DNA of 64,000 nucleotides from the NCBI GenBank assembly GCA_035463475.1, contig DATHTE010000058.1, positions 1 to 64,000 of the forward strand, given 5' to 3'. Made by a program: the position numbers and the translations under genes. Position 1 is the first letter of the stretch. Every line of letters starts with the position of its first letter. This stretch comes from JACPDI01 sp035463475. GTDB lineage: Bacteria; Acidobacteriota; Vicinamibacteria; Vicinamibacterales; 2-12-FULL-66-21. The notes below the pieces were generated by a model that saw only the letters and a program-made list of their open reading frames with translations, was not told the DNA's origin and did not search any database. Of the stretch, positions 28,308 through 36,904 are shown in pieces.

Positions 28308-29486
28308 ATGCGTGAATCCGTCATTCTGAGCGCTGTTCGCACGCCTACGGGCAAGTTCATGGGAGCGTTGAAGCACCTCCAGGCTCACGAGCTGGGGGCC
28401 CTGGTGGTCCGCGAGGCGGTCGCGCGCGCCGGAGTCGACCCCGCGCTGGTGGACGAATGCATCATGGGCAACGTCATCTCCGCCGGCCAGGGCCAGGCCC
28501 CGGCGCGGCAGGCCGCGCTCCGCGGCGGTCTCGCGGACCGCGTGGCGGCGATGACGATCAACAAGGTGTGCGGTTCGGGGCTGAAGGCGGTCATGCTCGC
28601 GGCGCAGGGCATCGCGACCGGCGACATCGACGTCGCCGTCGCCGGCGGCATGGAGTCGATGAGCAACGCGCCCTACCTGTTGCCGCGCGTGCGTGAGGGG
28701 CTGCGAATGGGGCACGGCGAGATCGTGGACTCGATGATCGGCGACGGCCTGTGGTGTTCGTTCGAGGGGTGCCACATGGGCATCTCGGGCGAGGTGGTCG
28801 CCGACGAGTACAAGGTCTCACGCCAAGAGCAGGACCAGTACGCGGCAGAGAGCCATCGGCGCGCGGCGCACGCCACCCGTGAGGGCTGGTTCCGTGACGA
28901 GATCCTGCCGATCACGATTCCTCAGAAGAAAGGCCCCGCGGTCGTGGTCGATCGCGACGAACCGATTCGCGAAGATACGACGGCGGAGAGCCTGGGTGCG
29001 CTGAAGCCGGCGTTCAGGAAGGACGGCAGCGTAACGGCCGGGAACGCGCCCGGGGTGAACGACGGCGCGGCGGCGCTCCTCGTGACATCAGCCGAGAACG
29101 CGCGCGATCTAGGTAAGACGCCGCTCGCCCGCATCGTCGGCCAGGCGACCAGCGGCCTCGCGCCGAAGTACGTGATGATGACGCCGGTGGACGCCGTCCA
29201 GCGCCTCGCCGCGAAGGTGGGCTGGAACCTGAAGGACGTCGATCTGTTCGAGATCAACGAAGCCTTCTCCGTGCAGGCCGTGGCGGTCACGCGTGAGCTC
29301 GGGATCGACCTTGCGAGAGTCAACGTGCACGGCGGCGCCGTCGCCCTCGGCCACGCTATCGGCGCGAGCGGCGCCCGCGTGCTGGTCACCTTGCTCTACG
29401 CGATGCGACGCCACGGTGCGAAGCGCGGCATCGCGACCCTCTGCCTCGGCGGCGGGAACGGGGTCGCGCTGGCCGTGGAGATGTAG
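28308..29486 (+). CDS. Acetyl-CoA acetyltransferase (thiolase)
   Basis: A 392-residue thiolase. The nucleophilic Cys sits in INKVCGSGLKAVMLAAQ (about residue 88), the catalytic His in GGAVALGHAIGASGARV (about 348), and the second Cys in CLGGGNGVALA (about 378). Length and the MESMSNAPYLLPRVREG block (about 113-130) match the biosynthetic AtoB/PhaA-type acetyl-CoA acetyltransferases, which condense two acetyl-CoA to acetoacetyl-CoA reversibly. No polyhydroxyalkanoate genes adjoin it, so its pathway (fatty acid, isoprenoid or ketone metabolism) is open. Confidence 0.93.
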   Translation: MRESVILSAVRTPTGKFMGALKHLQAHELGALVVREAVARAGVDPALVDECIMGNVISAGQGQAPARQAALRGGLADRVAAMTINKVCGSGLKAVMLAAQGIATGDIDVAVAGGMESMSNAPYLLPRVREGLRMGHGEIVDSMIGDGLWCSFEGCHMGISGEVVADEYKVSRQEQDQYAAESHRRAAHATREGWFRDEILPITIPQKKGPAVVVDRDEPIREDTTAESLGALKPAFRKDGSVTAGNAPGVNDGAAALLVTSAENARDLGKTPLARIVGQATSGLAPKYVMMTPVDAVQRLAAKVGWNLKDVDLFEINEAFSVQAVAVTRELGIDLARVNVHGGAVALGHAIGASGARVLVTLLYAMRRHGAKRGIATLCLGGGNGVALAVEM

Positions 29487-29547
29487 GGCACGGACGGGGG
29501 GCCACCCCACCTCGACTATTCGCTTGAGGGGCGGCCGGGTCCGTGCC
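29487..29547. other. Long-range inverted repeat GGCACGGAC / GTCCGTGCC
   Basis: GGCACGGAC (29487-29495) just after the thiolase stop is complementary to GTCCGTGCC (29539-29547), 22 bases before the response-regulator start. The 43-base interior is GC-rich with its own CCACCCC/GGGGCGG complementarity. It may form a stem that separates the two genes; there is no T tract. Confidence 0.4.
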
Positions 29548-29568
29548 ACACTTCAGGCGGCCGCTCCC

Positions 29569-30063
29569 GTGTCACAACCTCCTCTCGTCCTCGTCGTCGA
29601 GGATGACGACAGCAACCGCGAGATGTTCTCGCAGTTCCTCGAGTCGGCGGGCTTCTCCGTCCTCGGCGCGCGCAATGGCGCCGAAGGACTGCAGATCGCC
29701 CGCGCGCAGCTTCCCGCCGTGATCGTCACGGATCTCTCGATGCCCGCCATCGACGGCTGGCAGTTCGCGCGCGCGCTTCGGGATGACGCCCGCACGAGGC
29801 GCATCGCCATCGTCGCCGTGAGCGGCCACCCGCATGACGAGCAGATCGAACGGAACTCGCGGGGCGGACGCCCGACCATCAACTCAATCCTGCCGAAGCC
29901 GTGCGACCTCGACGATCTGCTGCGCGAGATCCGCAACGTGATGGCACGCGGCGGCCTCGCCCGGGTGCGCGGCAAGCGGCAGCTCGCCAAGGCAGCGGAC
30001 CTTGACCGGAGGGCCGGTCGGCTGCTCGACAAACCCGCGCGTGCTCAGCGCCGCCCGCGGTGA
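29569..30063 (+). CDS. Single-domain response regulator
   Basis: A 164-residue receiver-domain protein. The acidic pocket is VEDDDSN (about residues 9-15), the phosphorylated Asp is in VIVTDLSMPAIDGWQFAR (Asp near residue 54), the conserved Thr/Ser position is VSGHP (about 85-89), and the Lys is in LPKPCDLDDLL (about 107-117). The C-terminal 40 residues are basic (RGKRQLAKAADLDRR) and not a known output domain, so it is CheY-like. No histidine kinase is next to it. The GTG at 29569 is the best start; it converges with the membrane hydrolase gene with a 19-base overlap. Confidence 0.85.
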   Translation: MSQPPLVLVVEDDDSNREMFSQFLESAGFSVLGARNGAEGLQIARAQLPAVIVTDLSMPAIDGWQFARALRDDARTRRIAIVAVSGHPHDEQIERNSRGGRPTINSILPKPCDLDDLLREIRNVMARGGLARVRGKRQLAKAADLDRRAGRLLDKPARAQRRPR

Positions 30064-30557
30064 CGATCGCGACGGCCCCACCACGCGACGACCAGCAGCG
30101 GCCCCAGCACCAGCAGCTCGAAGGTGATCGCGCGCAGGTTGTGCGTCCAGAAGCCTGGCAGCCAGTAACGGCGCGTAATCGCGGGCATCAAGGGAACCGG
30201 CGTCATGAAGTACTCACGGCTGAACGGCCAGAGCGCCATCACGCCGAGTGGCGCCGACGTGTCGTCACCCAGCCAGTCAAGGAAGATGTGCGAGCCGTAC
30301 GCCGCGAAGACCGCGGCGACGACCGCCGGGCGCGCGCGAAAGCCGGTTGCCGCCCACGCGATCGCGGCGACGATGACGGCCGCGCCCACGCTGTGCGTGG
30401 GGCCGCTGTGCGCGCCGAAGAGCAAGTCGATGTCCGGCAGCATGCCGATTGCCCCGAACAGGAGCGCCTGCCATCCCCAGGCGGGCCAGCCGGCACGGCC
30501 GCCCGTCGCCCATCCGGCCGAGAGCCCTCCGATCGCGTGCCCGACTGGACTTGGCAT
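30045..30557 (-). CDS. Membrane-bound metal-dependent hydrolase (DUF457/YdjM-like)
   Basis: A 170-residue protein with about four TM helices. Metal-binding residues typical of the LexA-induced YdjM/DUF457 family are visible: HAIGG (His 7), MLPDIDLLFG (about 39-48), GPTHSVGAA (about 52-60) and YGSHIFLDWLGDD (about 87-99). These membrane hydrolases are widespread and their substrates (likely lipids) are not firmly known. The short distance to recA and the YdjM link to the SOS response make co-regulation conceivable, but no LexA box was recognised. Confidence 0.8.
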   Translation of the reverse strand: MPSPVGHAIGGLSAGWATGGRAGWPAWGWQALLFGAIGMLPDIDLLFGAHSGPTHSVGAAVIVAAIAWAATGFRARPAVVAAVFAAYGSHIFLDWLGDDTSAPLGVMALWPFSREYFMTPVPLMPAITRRYWLPGFWTHNLRAITFELLVLGPLLVVAWWGRRDRHRGRR

Positions 30558-30685
30558 TTCCGCCCATCATGTCACAGCCGAAACGTCGCAACGGCTGCGA
30601 TCCCCGAACAAGAGGCGAAAGTCGGCCAATACCCGTAAGTTGTTGAATACCAGCGGTGTATCAGCCTCACATGCGTCGTTTGGCC

Positions 30686-30715
30686 TTGACACTTTCGCCG
30701 GCACGCGTCTAGAAT
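30686..30715 (+). promoter_or_regulatory. recA promoter (TTGACA-N18-TAGAAT)
   Basis: TTGACA (30686-30691) and TAGAAT (30710-30715) are 18 bases apart, about 50 bases upstream of the recA ATG at 30765. The match to a sigma-70 consensus is the best in the window. An in-frame ATG at 30714 lies within the -10 box and therefore cannot be in the transcript, which supports the downstream start. Confidence 0.7.
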
Positions 30716-30764
30716 GCACGAGTTTTCATGCGAGGGCACGCGCGCGCAGAAAGGAACGCCGTTC

Positions 30765-31793
30765 ATGCCGGAAGATCGTACGGATCGCGAACGCCTCAAG
30801 GCCATCGAGCTGGCGGTCGGCCAGATTGAGAAGCAGTTCGGCAAGGGCTCGATCATGCGCCTGGGACAGAGAGACGCCATCGTGCCCGTGCCGGCGATCC
30901 CGACCGGCTCGATCAGCATTGACTACGCGCTGGGCATTGGCGGCGTGCCGCGCGGCCGCGTCGTCGAGGTGTTCGGGCCGGAAGCGTCCGGCAAGACGAC
31001 GCTGGCGCTGCAGGTGATCGCGCAGGCGCAGGCGCGCGGCGGCATGGCGGCGTTCGTCGACGCCGAGCACGCGCTCGACGCCCAATACGCGCAGAATCTC
31101 GGGGTCGACCTGGACAACCTCCTCGTCTCGCAGCCGGACACCGGCGAACAGGCGCTCGAGATCGTCGAGGTCCTCGTCCGCTCCGGCGGGGTGGACGTCG
31201 TGGTCGTGGACTCGGTCGCGGCGCTCGTGCCCCGCGCGGAGATCGACGGTGAGATGGGCGAGGCGCAGATGGGGCTCCAGGCGAGGCTGATGTCGCAGGC
31301 GCTCCGAAAGCTCACCGGCATCGTGTCGAAGTCGAAGACGTGCCTGATCTTCATCAACCAGTTGCGCGAGAAGATCGGCGTGATGTTCGGCAACCCGGAG
31401 ACAACCACAGGCGGGCGCGCCCTCAAGTTCTACGCGTCGGTGCGCATCGACATCCGCCGCATCGGCGCCATCAAGGACGGCGACCAGGTCGTAGGCGGGC
31501 GCACGCGCGTGAAGATCGTCAAGAACAAGGTCGCTCCACCCTTCCGGGAGGCGGAGTTCGACGTGATGTACGGCGAAGGTATCTCGCGCGAGGGGGACCT
31601 GCTCGATCTCGCGGTGGACAAGAAGATCGTGGACAAGAGCGGCACGTGGTTCGCGTTCGCCGGCGAGCGGCTCGGCCAGGGTCGCGAAAACGCGAAGCAG
31701 TTCCTGAAGGAGAATCCCGACACCTTCAAGACGATCGAGGAGCGGGTCCGGAAGGAGCTGGGGATGGTCGCGCCAGAGGCGGTGGGAGTCTAG
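30765..31793 (+). CDS. recA: Recombinase RecA
   Basis: A 342-residue recombinase for homologous recombination and SOS induction. Walker A is FGPEASGKTTLALQ (about residue 69 on), the Walker B region is VDVVVVDSVAALVPRAEIDG (about 138-157), the L2-loop-associated FINQLREKIGVMFGNPETTT is about 204-223, and GGRALKFYASVRIDIRR follows directly. The start at 30765 follows AAAGGAA with a suitable spacing. The longer reading from 30714 would begin inside the promoter. It ends six bases before the convergent Crp-type regulator. Confidence 0.98.
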   Translation: MPEDRTDRERLKAIELAVGQIEKQFGKGSIMRLGQRDAIVPVPAIPTGSISIDYALGIGGVPRGRVVEVFGPEASGKTTLALQVIAQAQARGGMAAFVDAEHALDAQYAQNLGVDLDNLLVSQPDTGEQALEIVEVLVRSGGVDVVVVDSVAALVPRAEIDGEMGEAQMGLQARLMSQALRKLTGIVSKSKTCLIFINQLREKIGVMFGNPETTTGGRALKFYASVRIDIRRIGAIKDGDQVVGGRTRVKIVKNKVAPPFREAEFDVMYGEGISREGDLLDLAVDKKIVDKSGTWFAFAGERLGQGRENAKQFLKENPDTFKTIEERVRKELGMVAPEAVGV

Positions 31794-31798
31794 CTTAG

Positions 31799-32569
31799 CT
31801 ATCCCGGCTCCCCCACTCCCTCCGACGCCGACTCCGACCACCGCTCGTCGGTCCGCAACGGCCCGAGCAGCCGGTCGTAGTGGGCCCGCACGAGCCGGTA
31901 GCAGTCGCAGCTGATGCCCTCGAGACCCTCGCGATTCACGATGCGGATCATGCCGCGCGAGGAGTCGATGAGCCCGGCGCGCTGCAACGCCCCCGCGGCG
32001 AGCGTCACACTTGGGCGCCTGACCCCCAACATTTTGGCCAGGAAATCGTGCGTCAACGGCAGTGCTTCGCTGCCGAGCGTGTCGGCCGACGCCAGCAGCC
32101 ACCTGGAGAACCGCTCCTCGAGGGAGTGGAGCCGGTTGCAGGCAACCCACTGAACTGTCTGAACGTACAGCGCGTGGATGTAGCGTCCCGCGACGGTCGT
32201 CGTCGTTTCGCAGCGCTGGACTTCCTCCCGAAACACATCGGCGTCGATCCGGACCGCCTCGCCCGGGACTTGGGCGATGGCGGTGCAGTAGGCCGTGTCC
32301 GCCCCCAGGTGCACGTCGATACCGACGATGCCCTCGCGGCCGATGGTACCTACCTCGACAGAATCGCTCTTCGCCGCGGGCGCCAGCAGTGAATACAGCC
32401 CGGTCAGAGGGAAGTACACGTGCTGGATCCGGTCGCCGCGCCTGAAGAGCACGGCTCGGAAATCGAGTCGCACGACTGCGGCGCGGCCGAGCAAGCGGGA
32501 CAACTCGTGTGGGGGGATGGACGCCAGGATCCGATTTTCCGGGGCGCGCGCCGTCAGGTCCTCAGCCAT
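31799..32569 (-). CDS. Crp/Fnr-family transcription regulator
   Basis: A 256-residue regulator: cyclic-nucleotide-binding-like domain (about residues 10-130, with RAVLFRRGDRIQHVYFPLTG) and a C-terminal winged helix-turn-helix (about 150-215, ALPLTHDFLAKMLGVRRPSV as the recognition region). There is no N-terminal Cys cluster, so it is not an oxygen-sensing Fnr. The FRRGDxIxxVYFPLTGxxS pattern is the type seen in Acidobacteria and proteobacterial stress regulators with unknown ligand. The ATG at 32569 (MAEDLTARAPENR) is chosen over the longer frame. Confidence 0.85.
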   Translation of the reverse strand: MAEDLTARAPENRILASIPPHELSRLLGRAAVVRLDFRAVLFRRGDRIQHVYFPLTGLYSLLAPAAKSDSVEVGTIGREGIVGIDVHLGADTAYCTAIAQVPGEAVRIDADVFREEVQRCETTTTVAGRYIHALYVQTVQWVACNRLHSLEERFSRWLLASADTLGSEALPLTHDFLAKMLGVRRPSVTLAAGALQRAGLIDSSRGMIRIVNREGLEGISCDCYRLVRAHYDRLLGPLRTDERWSESASEGVGEPG

Positions 32570-32609
32570 TGTGAGACAGACGTACCAAAGAATTGTGCCA
32601 AAGCTGGCG

Positions 32610-32948
32610 TCAGTGCGCTGAGCTGGTGGTCCGGACAACGACGAGGATCTCGCCCGGACGGATCAGGCCGAGGTCGCGGCGGGCGAGGGACTCGATCGTG
32701 GCCGGGTCCTCGCGGAGCCGGCGTGCCTGGTCCCGCAGTTCCCTGTTCTCGTCGCGCAAGCTGGAGATTCCGCCCGCGAGTGCCGAGAACTGCCGCCGCG
32801 CGCGCCAGGACTCGAAGAGCCCGCGGTCCCCGACGACGGCGTTGATCAGGAGGATGACGGCGACGAAGGTGAGGAGGAGGTCGATGCGCCGCCGGCGGCG
32901 CTCGCCGCGTCGCGGGATGGGAGGCAGATCGATGCCGCGATCCGTCAT
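32610..32948 (-). CDS. Septum formation initiator (DivIC/FtsB-like)
   Basis: A 112-residue bitopic protein: short basic cytoplasmic N-terminus (RRGERRRRR), one TM helix (about 22-40), and a periplasmic coiled coil (about 45-80, LRDENRELRDQARRLREDP) followed by ESLARRDLGLIRPGEILVV, the conserved end of DivIC/FtsB proteins. These connect FtsL and FtsQ in the divisome. The call is by family pattern; other coiled-coil single-pass proteins could look similar. Its start is preceded by a repeat-rich stretch (33018-33151). Confidence 0.8.
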   Translation of the reverse strand: MTDRGIDLPPIPRRGERRRRRIDLLLTFVAVILLINAVVGDRGLFESWRARRQFSALAGGISSLRDENRELRDQARRLREDPATIESLARRDLGLIRPGEILVVVRTTSSAH

Positions 32949-33017
32949 CGTGATTGGTGTGAGAGTAGCGCATCTCGGGGGAATGTACAAGGGGAAACGT
33001 ACTCGGCCATCGGAAAT

Positions 33018-33151
33018 TGACAATCGGGAGATCGGGGAATGGCACGATCGGGGAATCGGCAATTGGGTAATCTGGTAGTTAGATCGGGCAATCGGGCAAT
33101 CGAATCGGGCAATCGAAGCGGGCAATCGAAGCGGGGAATCGGGCGATCGGC
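33018..33151. repeat. Degenerate tandem repeat, ATCGGGCA-type units
   Basis: Between the divIC-like gene and tRNA-Phe the sequence is a run of 8-13-base units: ATCGGGGA, ATCGGGCA, AATCGGGCAATCGA, AGCGGGCAATCGA, and similar, about 12 copies with variation. It has no open reading frame of interest. This type of low-complexity array is different in base composition from the flanking genes. Confidence 0.8.
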
Positions 33152-33198
33152 GTGTGGTATTATCGACGTTCTGCCAACCATGCGATGCTGAGCGCTGT

Positions 33199-33274
33199 GC
33201 CGAGGTAGCTCAGTTGGTAGAGCACGTGACTGAAAATCACGGTGTCGGCAGTTCGATTCTGCCCCTCGGCACCA
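33199..33274 (+). tRNA. tRNA-Phe (GAA)
   Basis: A complete 76-base tRNA. The acceptor stem is GCCGAGG/CCTCGGC, the D-loop has AGCTCAGTTGGTAGAGC, the anticodon arm is CGTGA-CTGAAAA-TCACG with anticodon GAA, the T arm is GGCAGTTCGATTCTGCC, and A plus an encoded CCA closes the molecule. All stems pair. A TATTAT at 33158-33163 is a possible -10 element. Confidence 0.97.
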
Positions 33275-33408
33275 ACTAACTCCCCCTCGCGTGTCTGGCG
33301 TCCGGCGACTCTCAGCGCACCCATTTCGTCGTCTGCGTGAGGGCGCGCCGCGTCATAGGTTCCGGTGTCGCCGGGTGGTTCTGATAAGATTCTCCATCCT
33401 TTCCTGCC

Positions 33409-35709
33409 GTGCTCCGTCTGTTCCTGTCGATCGCCCTGCTGGCCCTGGCCGCGAGTGCGGGAGCGCAGACCCCCGCGGAATCCGCCGGCAGGGTGAGCAC
33501 CGCCCCAACGACGACTGAGATCGTTGACGTCAACGCGATCGATCCAGAGACATTCGAAGCCGTCGCGGCGCGGATCGAGGAGCACGAGGCGCCCGACGTC
33601 GACGGCCGCCTCGACGACCAGGTCTGGCAGCGCGCGCCGGCGGTGGGGCGATTCATCCAGCGCGAGCCCCGGTTCGGCGCGGTGTCGACGGAGCGGACCG
33701 AGTTCCGGATTCTGTACGACGCCCGCACGATCTACTTCGCGGTCTGGGCGTACGATTCCGACCCTTCAGGCATCCTGGCCAGCGAGCTGAAGCGCGATGC
33801 GGGGCTCCGGAAGGGAGATCAGGTCAAGATCGTGATCGACACGTTTCACGATCACCGCAACGCCTTCTACTTCAGCACCAACCCCCTTGGTGCGCTGAAG
33901 GATGCGCACTCGGTCGACAACGGCCGCGCGCTCAATTACGACTGGAACGCCGTGTGGCGCTGCCGCACCAGCCGCGACGCACGCGGCTGGTACGTCGAAA
34001 TCGCCATTCCCCTGAGCCAGCTCCGGTTCCGAACGAGTCCCGCGGACACGATCTGGGGCCTCAACATCTGCCGGATCATCATGCGCAAGAACGAGGAGAC
34101 CTACTGGGTCCCGTTCCCGCGCGAATGGGGATCGGTCGGCTTCGCGCGCATGTCGCACGCGGGGGTCCTCAGCGGCATGCGCGACCTGCCGGCGCGACGG
34201 CGCTTCGAGCTGATGCCGTTCGTGTCGCCGCGCGTCGAGCGTCGGTACGACGCGGGCACCGCGACGATGACGAACACCGAGGTCGGCGCGGACCTTCGCG
34301 TCGGCCTCACCGCGGACCTCGTGGCCGACCTTACCGTCAATACGGACTTTGCCCAGGTGGAGGCGGACCAGGAAGTCGTCAACCTCTCACGCTTTGAAAT
34401 CTCGTTTCCCGAGAAACGGCAGTTCTTCACAGAGAGCGCCGGCGTCTTCGACTTCGGCAGCAGCGGGTCGAGCCTCCTCGGCGGCGACGGTGGCGGCGGT
34501 AGCGGTCGAGGGCTGATCCCGCTCTTCTACTCCCGGCGCATCGGGCTCGTCGAAGGCGGCGGCGCGGTGCCCATCATCGGAGGCGGGAAGGTGGCGGGGC
34601 GGATGGGGCGATACACCGTGGGCCTGATGAACATCACGTCCGAGGCCGCCACTGTCGACACTGACGAAGGCCTCGTCACCGTGCCGCGCAAGAACTACAC
34701 GGCATTTCGCATCAGGCGGCCGGTGTTGTCGCAGTCGTCGGTCGGCGCGATCGTGCTGAACCAGCGGTCTGGGGCCGGCGCGAACGATAACGCGTCGTTT
34801 GGCGTTGATGGCGCATTTGCCCTCGGACGCAGCACGGTGATGACGGGCATCGTCGCGAAGACCATTACGCCAGGAGCCGGCGGCCGCGACATGGCGGGTG
34901 CCTTCGATTTCGACTGGAAGACCGATCGCTTCAATGCGGGCGCGACCTATCTCGACATCCAGGAACGCTTCAACGCCGAGATGGGCTTCGTCAGGCGCAC
35001 CGACATCCGTAACGCCGCCGTCAGCGCCGGGTGGACGCCCCGGCCGGGATGGCCAGGCGTCAGGCAGGTGCAGACGCGCGCGGTGATCGACTACTTCGAG
35101 AACCACGCGGGCCGTCTCGAGTCGCGGAACCAGCGCCTTTCGCTGGACATCAATCGGCAGGACAGCTCCAACATCAGTTTCGACTTCGAGCGGAATTACG
35201 ACTACCTCGCCGAGCCATGGAACCTCGGCGAGGGGACGTTCGACATCGGCGGGTACCTGTGGAACGAGTATCGCGCCGGCGTCTCCACGAACCAGTCGCG
35301 CCGCGTCTATGGCAGCAGCAGCATCGGGTGGGGCGGGTACTACAGCGGCGATCGCATGACGTATACCGCGAGCGTCAACTTCGTTCCGGTCGACACGCTG
35401 TTGATCGAGACGAGCTACACGCGCAACCGCATCACCCGCGCGGACGTCCGGCCCTACATCACCAACACGCTCAGCACCCGCGCGAGCTATTCGTTCTCGC
35501 CGGAGCTGTTCGTCAAGACGTTCGTGCAGTACAACGACGACAAGAAGCTTGCGACGATCAACCTCCTGCTCTGGTACATCTACAAGCCCGGCAGCGATTT
35601 CTACGTCGTCTACGACACCGGCTGGGACACGGGCCTTCCGGGAGACCGCGCCTATCGGGTGAAGAGCCGGTCGCTGGCGGTGAAGATGACGTACTGGATC
35701 AGTCGGTAG
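33409..35709 (+). CDS. DUF5916 outer-membrane protein with CBM9-like domain
   Basis: A 766-residue protein: signal peptide (about 1-20, ending AGAQ), a carbohydrate-binding family 9-like domain (about 55-235, with APDVDGRLDDQVWQRA and IDTFHDHRNAFYFSTNPLGA), then a long beta-strand-rich region (about 240-766) typical of the DUF5916 outer-membrane barrel, with EISFPEKRQFFTESAGVFDF as the family's conserved link. The protein ends in a strand with SLAVKMTYWISR. The family is widespread in Acidobacteriota and Bacteroidetes and often next to peptidases or transport genes; the substrate is unknown. The start is GTG without a clear ribosome site. Confidence 0.85.
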   Translation: MLRLFLSIALLALAASAGAQTPAESAGRVSTAPTTTEIVDVNAIDPETFEAVAARIEEHEAPDVDGRLDDQVWQRAPAVGRFIQREPRFGAVSTERTEFRILYDARTIYFAVWAYDSDPSGILASELKRDAGLRKGDQVKIVIDTFHDHRNAFYFSTNPLGALKDAHSVDNGRALNYDWNAVWRCRTSRDARGWYVEIAIPLSQLRFRTSPADTIWGLNICRIIMRKNEETYWVPFPREWGSVGFARMSHAGVLSGMRDLPARRRFELMPFVSPRVERRYDAGTATMTNTEVGADLRVGLTADLVADLTVNTDFAQVEADQEVVNLSRFEISFPEKRQFFTESAGVFDFGSSGSSLLGGDGGGGSGRGLIPLFYSRRIGLVEGGGAVPIIGGGKVAGRMGRYTVGLMNITSEAATVDTDEGLVTVPRKNYTAFRIRRPVLSQSSVGAIVLNQRSGAGANDNASFGVDGAFALGRSTVMTGIVAKTITPGAGGRDMAGAFDFDWKTDRFNAGATYLDIQERFNAEMGFVRRTDIRNAAVSAGWTPRPGWPGVRQVQTRAVIDYFENHAGRLESRNQRLSLDINRQDSSNISFDFERNYDYLAEPWNLGEGTFDIGGYLWNEYRAGVSTNQSRRVYGSSSIGWGGYYSGDRMTYTASVNFVPVDTLLIETSYTRNRITRADVRPYITNTLSTRASYSFSPELFVKTFVQYNDDKKLATINLLLWYIYKPGSDFYVVYDTGWDTGLPGDRAYRVKSRSLAVKMTYWISR

Positions 35710-35838
35710 AGGCCGGAGGCCAGAGGTCAGGGGAGTCTGGTTGCGCGCCGGATGTGCGGGCACGGTTCTGTGCGGCTCTTGAGGAGGCGGCGGCTGGTTC
35801 AATAAGCGTTCGGCAGGCGTAGAGAGGGGGATGCGCTC

Positions 35839-36075
35839 GTGGATCAGGTGGAGTCGCGGATGAAGTGGCTATACTTGGCGGCCTTGGCGAACGCCCTCGT
35901 CCACGAGATCGATTCCGCGTACTGGCAGGAGTGGACCGCCTTCGGTCTCCCAGGTGACATCCAAACGTTTGTGGCAGCCCACTTGCTGTTCGTTCCGCCG
36001 TTGCTCGGCAGCATCCTGTCGCGAGCAAGCGCCAATCCCCCAGCAGGCCGACGAAGCCTAACCGCACCGACGTAG
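35839..36075 (+). CDS. Small membrane protein resembling DUF6713, probably shortened
   Basis: A 78-residue frame beginning GTG at 35839; an ATG at 35860 (MKWLYLAALANALVHEIDSA) is the more natural start. The NALVHEIDSAYWQEW and GLPGDIQTFVAAHLLF segments look like DUF6713-type membrane proteins, where a helix of about 20 residues follows the HEIDxxYWxEW motif. Full-length relatives are longer (about 110-150 residues), while this one ends after a basic tail without the last helix, so it may be truncated. Confidence in a functional product is moderate. Confidence 0.5.
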   Translation: MDQVESRMKWLYLAALANALVHEIDSAYWQEWTAFGLPGDIQTFVAAHLLFVPPLLGSILSRASANPPAGRRSLTAPT

Positions 36076-36103
36076 CCAGGCATCTTCCACAAAGGCATCG
36101 GCG

Positions 36104-36427
36104 ATGAGACCGAAGAGTCTGTATCTCGTACTCTGCGTCGCGGGCACGCTCTTTCCGTACTCGCAGTTCGTCCCATTCCTCCAGGAACATGGCCTCGACG
36201 TCCGCTTGTTCTTCGAACAGCTCTTCGCCAATCGGGTCAGTGGCTTTTTCGGCATGGACGTCATTGTGTCGTCGGTGGTGCTCTGGACGCTTGTGGTCAC
36301 TGAAGGTCGGCGCGCTGGGATGAAGAACCTCTGGGCTCCTATCGCTGCTAGCCTCGCCGTCGGAGTGTCTCTAGGCTTGCCGCTGTTTCTCTACATGCGC
36401 GAGCGGCGGCTGGAGCGTTTACCCTGA
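36104..36427 (+). CDS. DUF2834 membrane protein
   Basis: A 107-residue protein with three TM helices. The conserved DUF2834 blocks are evident: LYLVLCVAGTLFPYSQFVPF, FANRVSGFFGMDVIVSSVVL and GVSLGLPLFLYMRER. The family is small, often found in soil bacteria, and without an assigned function. AAAGG lies a few bases upstream of the ATG. It is in a short run of small membrane proteins with the genes on either side. Confidence 0.8.
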   Translation: MRPKSLYLVLCVAGTLFPYSQFVPFLQEHGLDVRLFFEQLFANRVSGFFGMDVIVSSVVLWTLVVTEGRRAGMKNLWAPIAASLAVGVSLGLPLFLYMRERRLERLP

Positions 36428-36529
36428 GACAGCGCGCACGAGGCGGCCGGTGAACGGCGAGGTAATCAAAATGGCGCGCGGCGGCACCGCGGGTGAGCCG
36501 CGCCGTCAGGCGGACGCGCGGAAGGACGG

Positions 36530-36904
36530 ATGCGATTCGAACGGTTGGCGGCGTACAGCGTCGGCGCACTTCTTCCGATCGCTGAAGCATGTCGTCGGAG
36601 GACGGACTTCTCGGACATCCCGGCCTACGTGGACGACTTGCTCATCGGTGGGTTGCTGCTGTTCGCCGCGTGGTCCGGTTCAAGTCGACCCGCTGCGGGC
36701 CGCGTTCTCCTTGTGGTCGCGTGGGCCATATTCTGTGGCGGCATGTACTACGCGTTCTTCGGACAGCTTGCCAACCGCGGTCCTGACGACGTGTCCGGCT
36801 TGTCGAACGGCGTGGTCGTAGCCGTGAAGGGCGTGCTCTTCGTCGTCGGCATCGCTGCGCTGATCCGTTCGGCACAGGCGGCTATTCGTGAAGGTCGTGG
36901 GTGA
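36530..36904 (+). CDS. Small membrane protein of unknown family
   Basis: A 124-residue protein with about four TM helices (VGALLPIAEA, LLIGGLLLFAAW, VLLVVAWAIFCGGMYYAFFG, VVAVKGVLFVVGIAALI). GGAAGGACGG lies directly upstream of the ATG, giving a good ribosome site. The YVDDLLIG segment is acidic between helices 1 and 2. I do not recognise a family. Its position right after the DUF2834 gene suggests a co-acquired cluster of small membrane proteins. Confidence 0.6.
   Translation: MRFERLAAYSVGALLPIAEACRRRTDFSDIPAYVDDLLIGGLLLFAAWSGSSRPAAGRVLLVVAWAIFCGGMYYAFFGQLANRGPDDVSGLSNGVVVAVKGVLFVVGIAALIRSAQAAIREGRG

Noticed and set aside
30714..30764. N-terminal extension of recA from ATG 30714
   Set aside because: That ATG lies in the -10 box of the promoter, and the ribosome site fits the ATG at 30765.
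33018..33151. CRISPR-like array
   Set aside because: Units are 8-13 bases, directly adjoining, without spacers of uniform length, and no cas genes are present.
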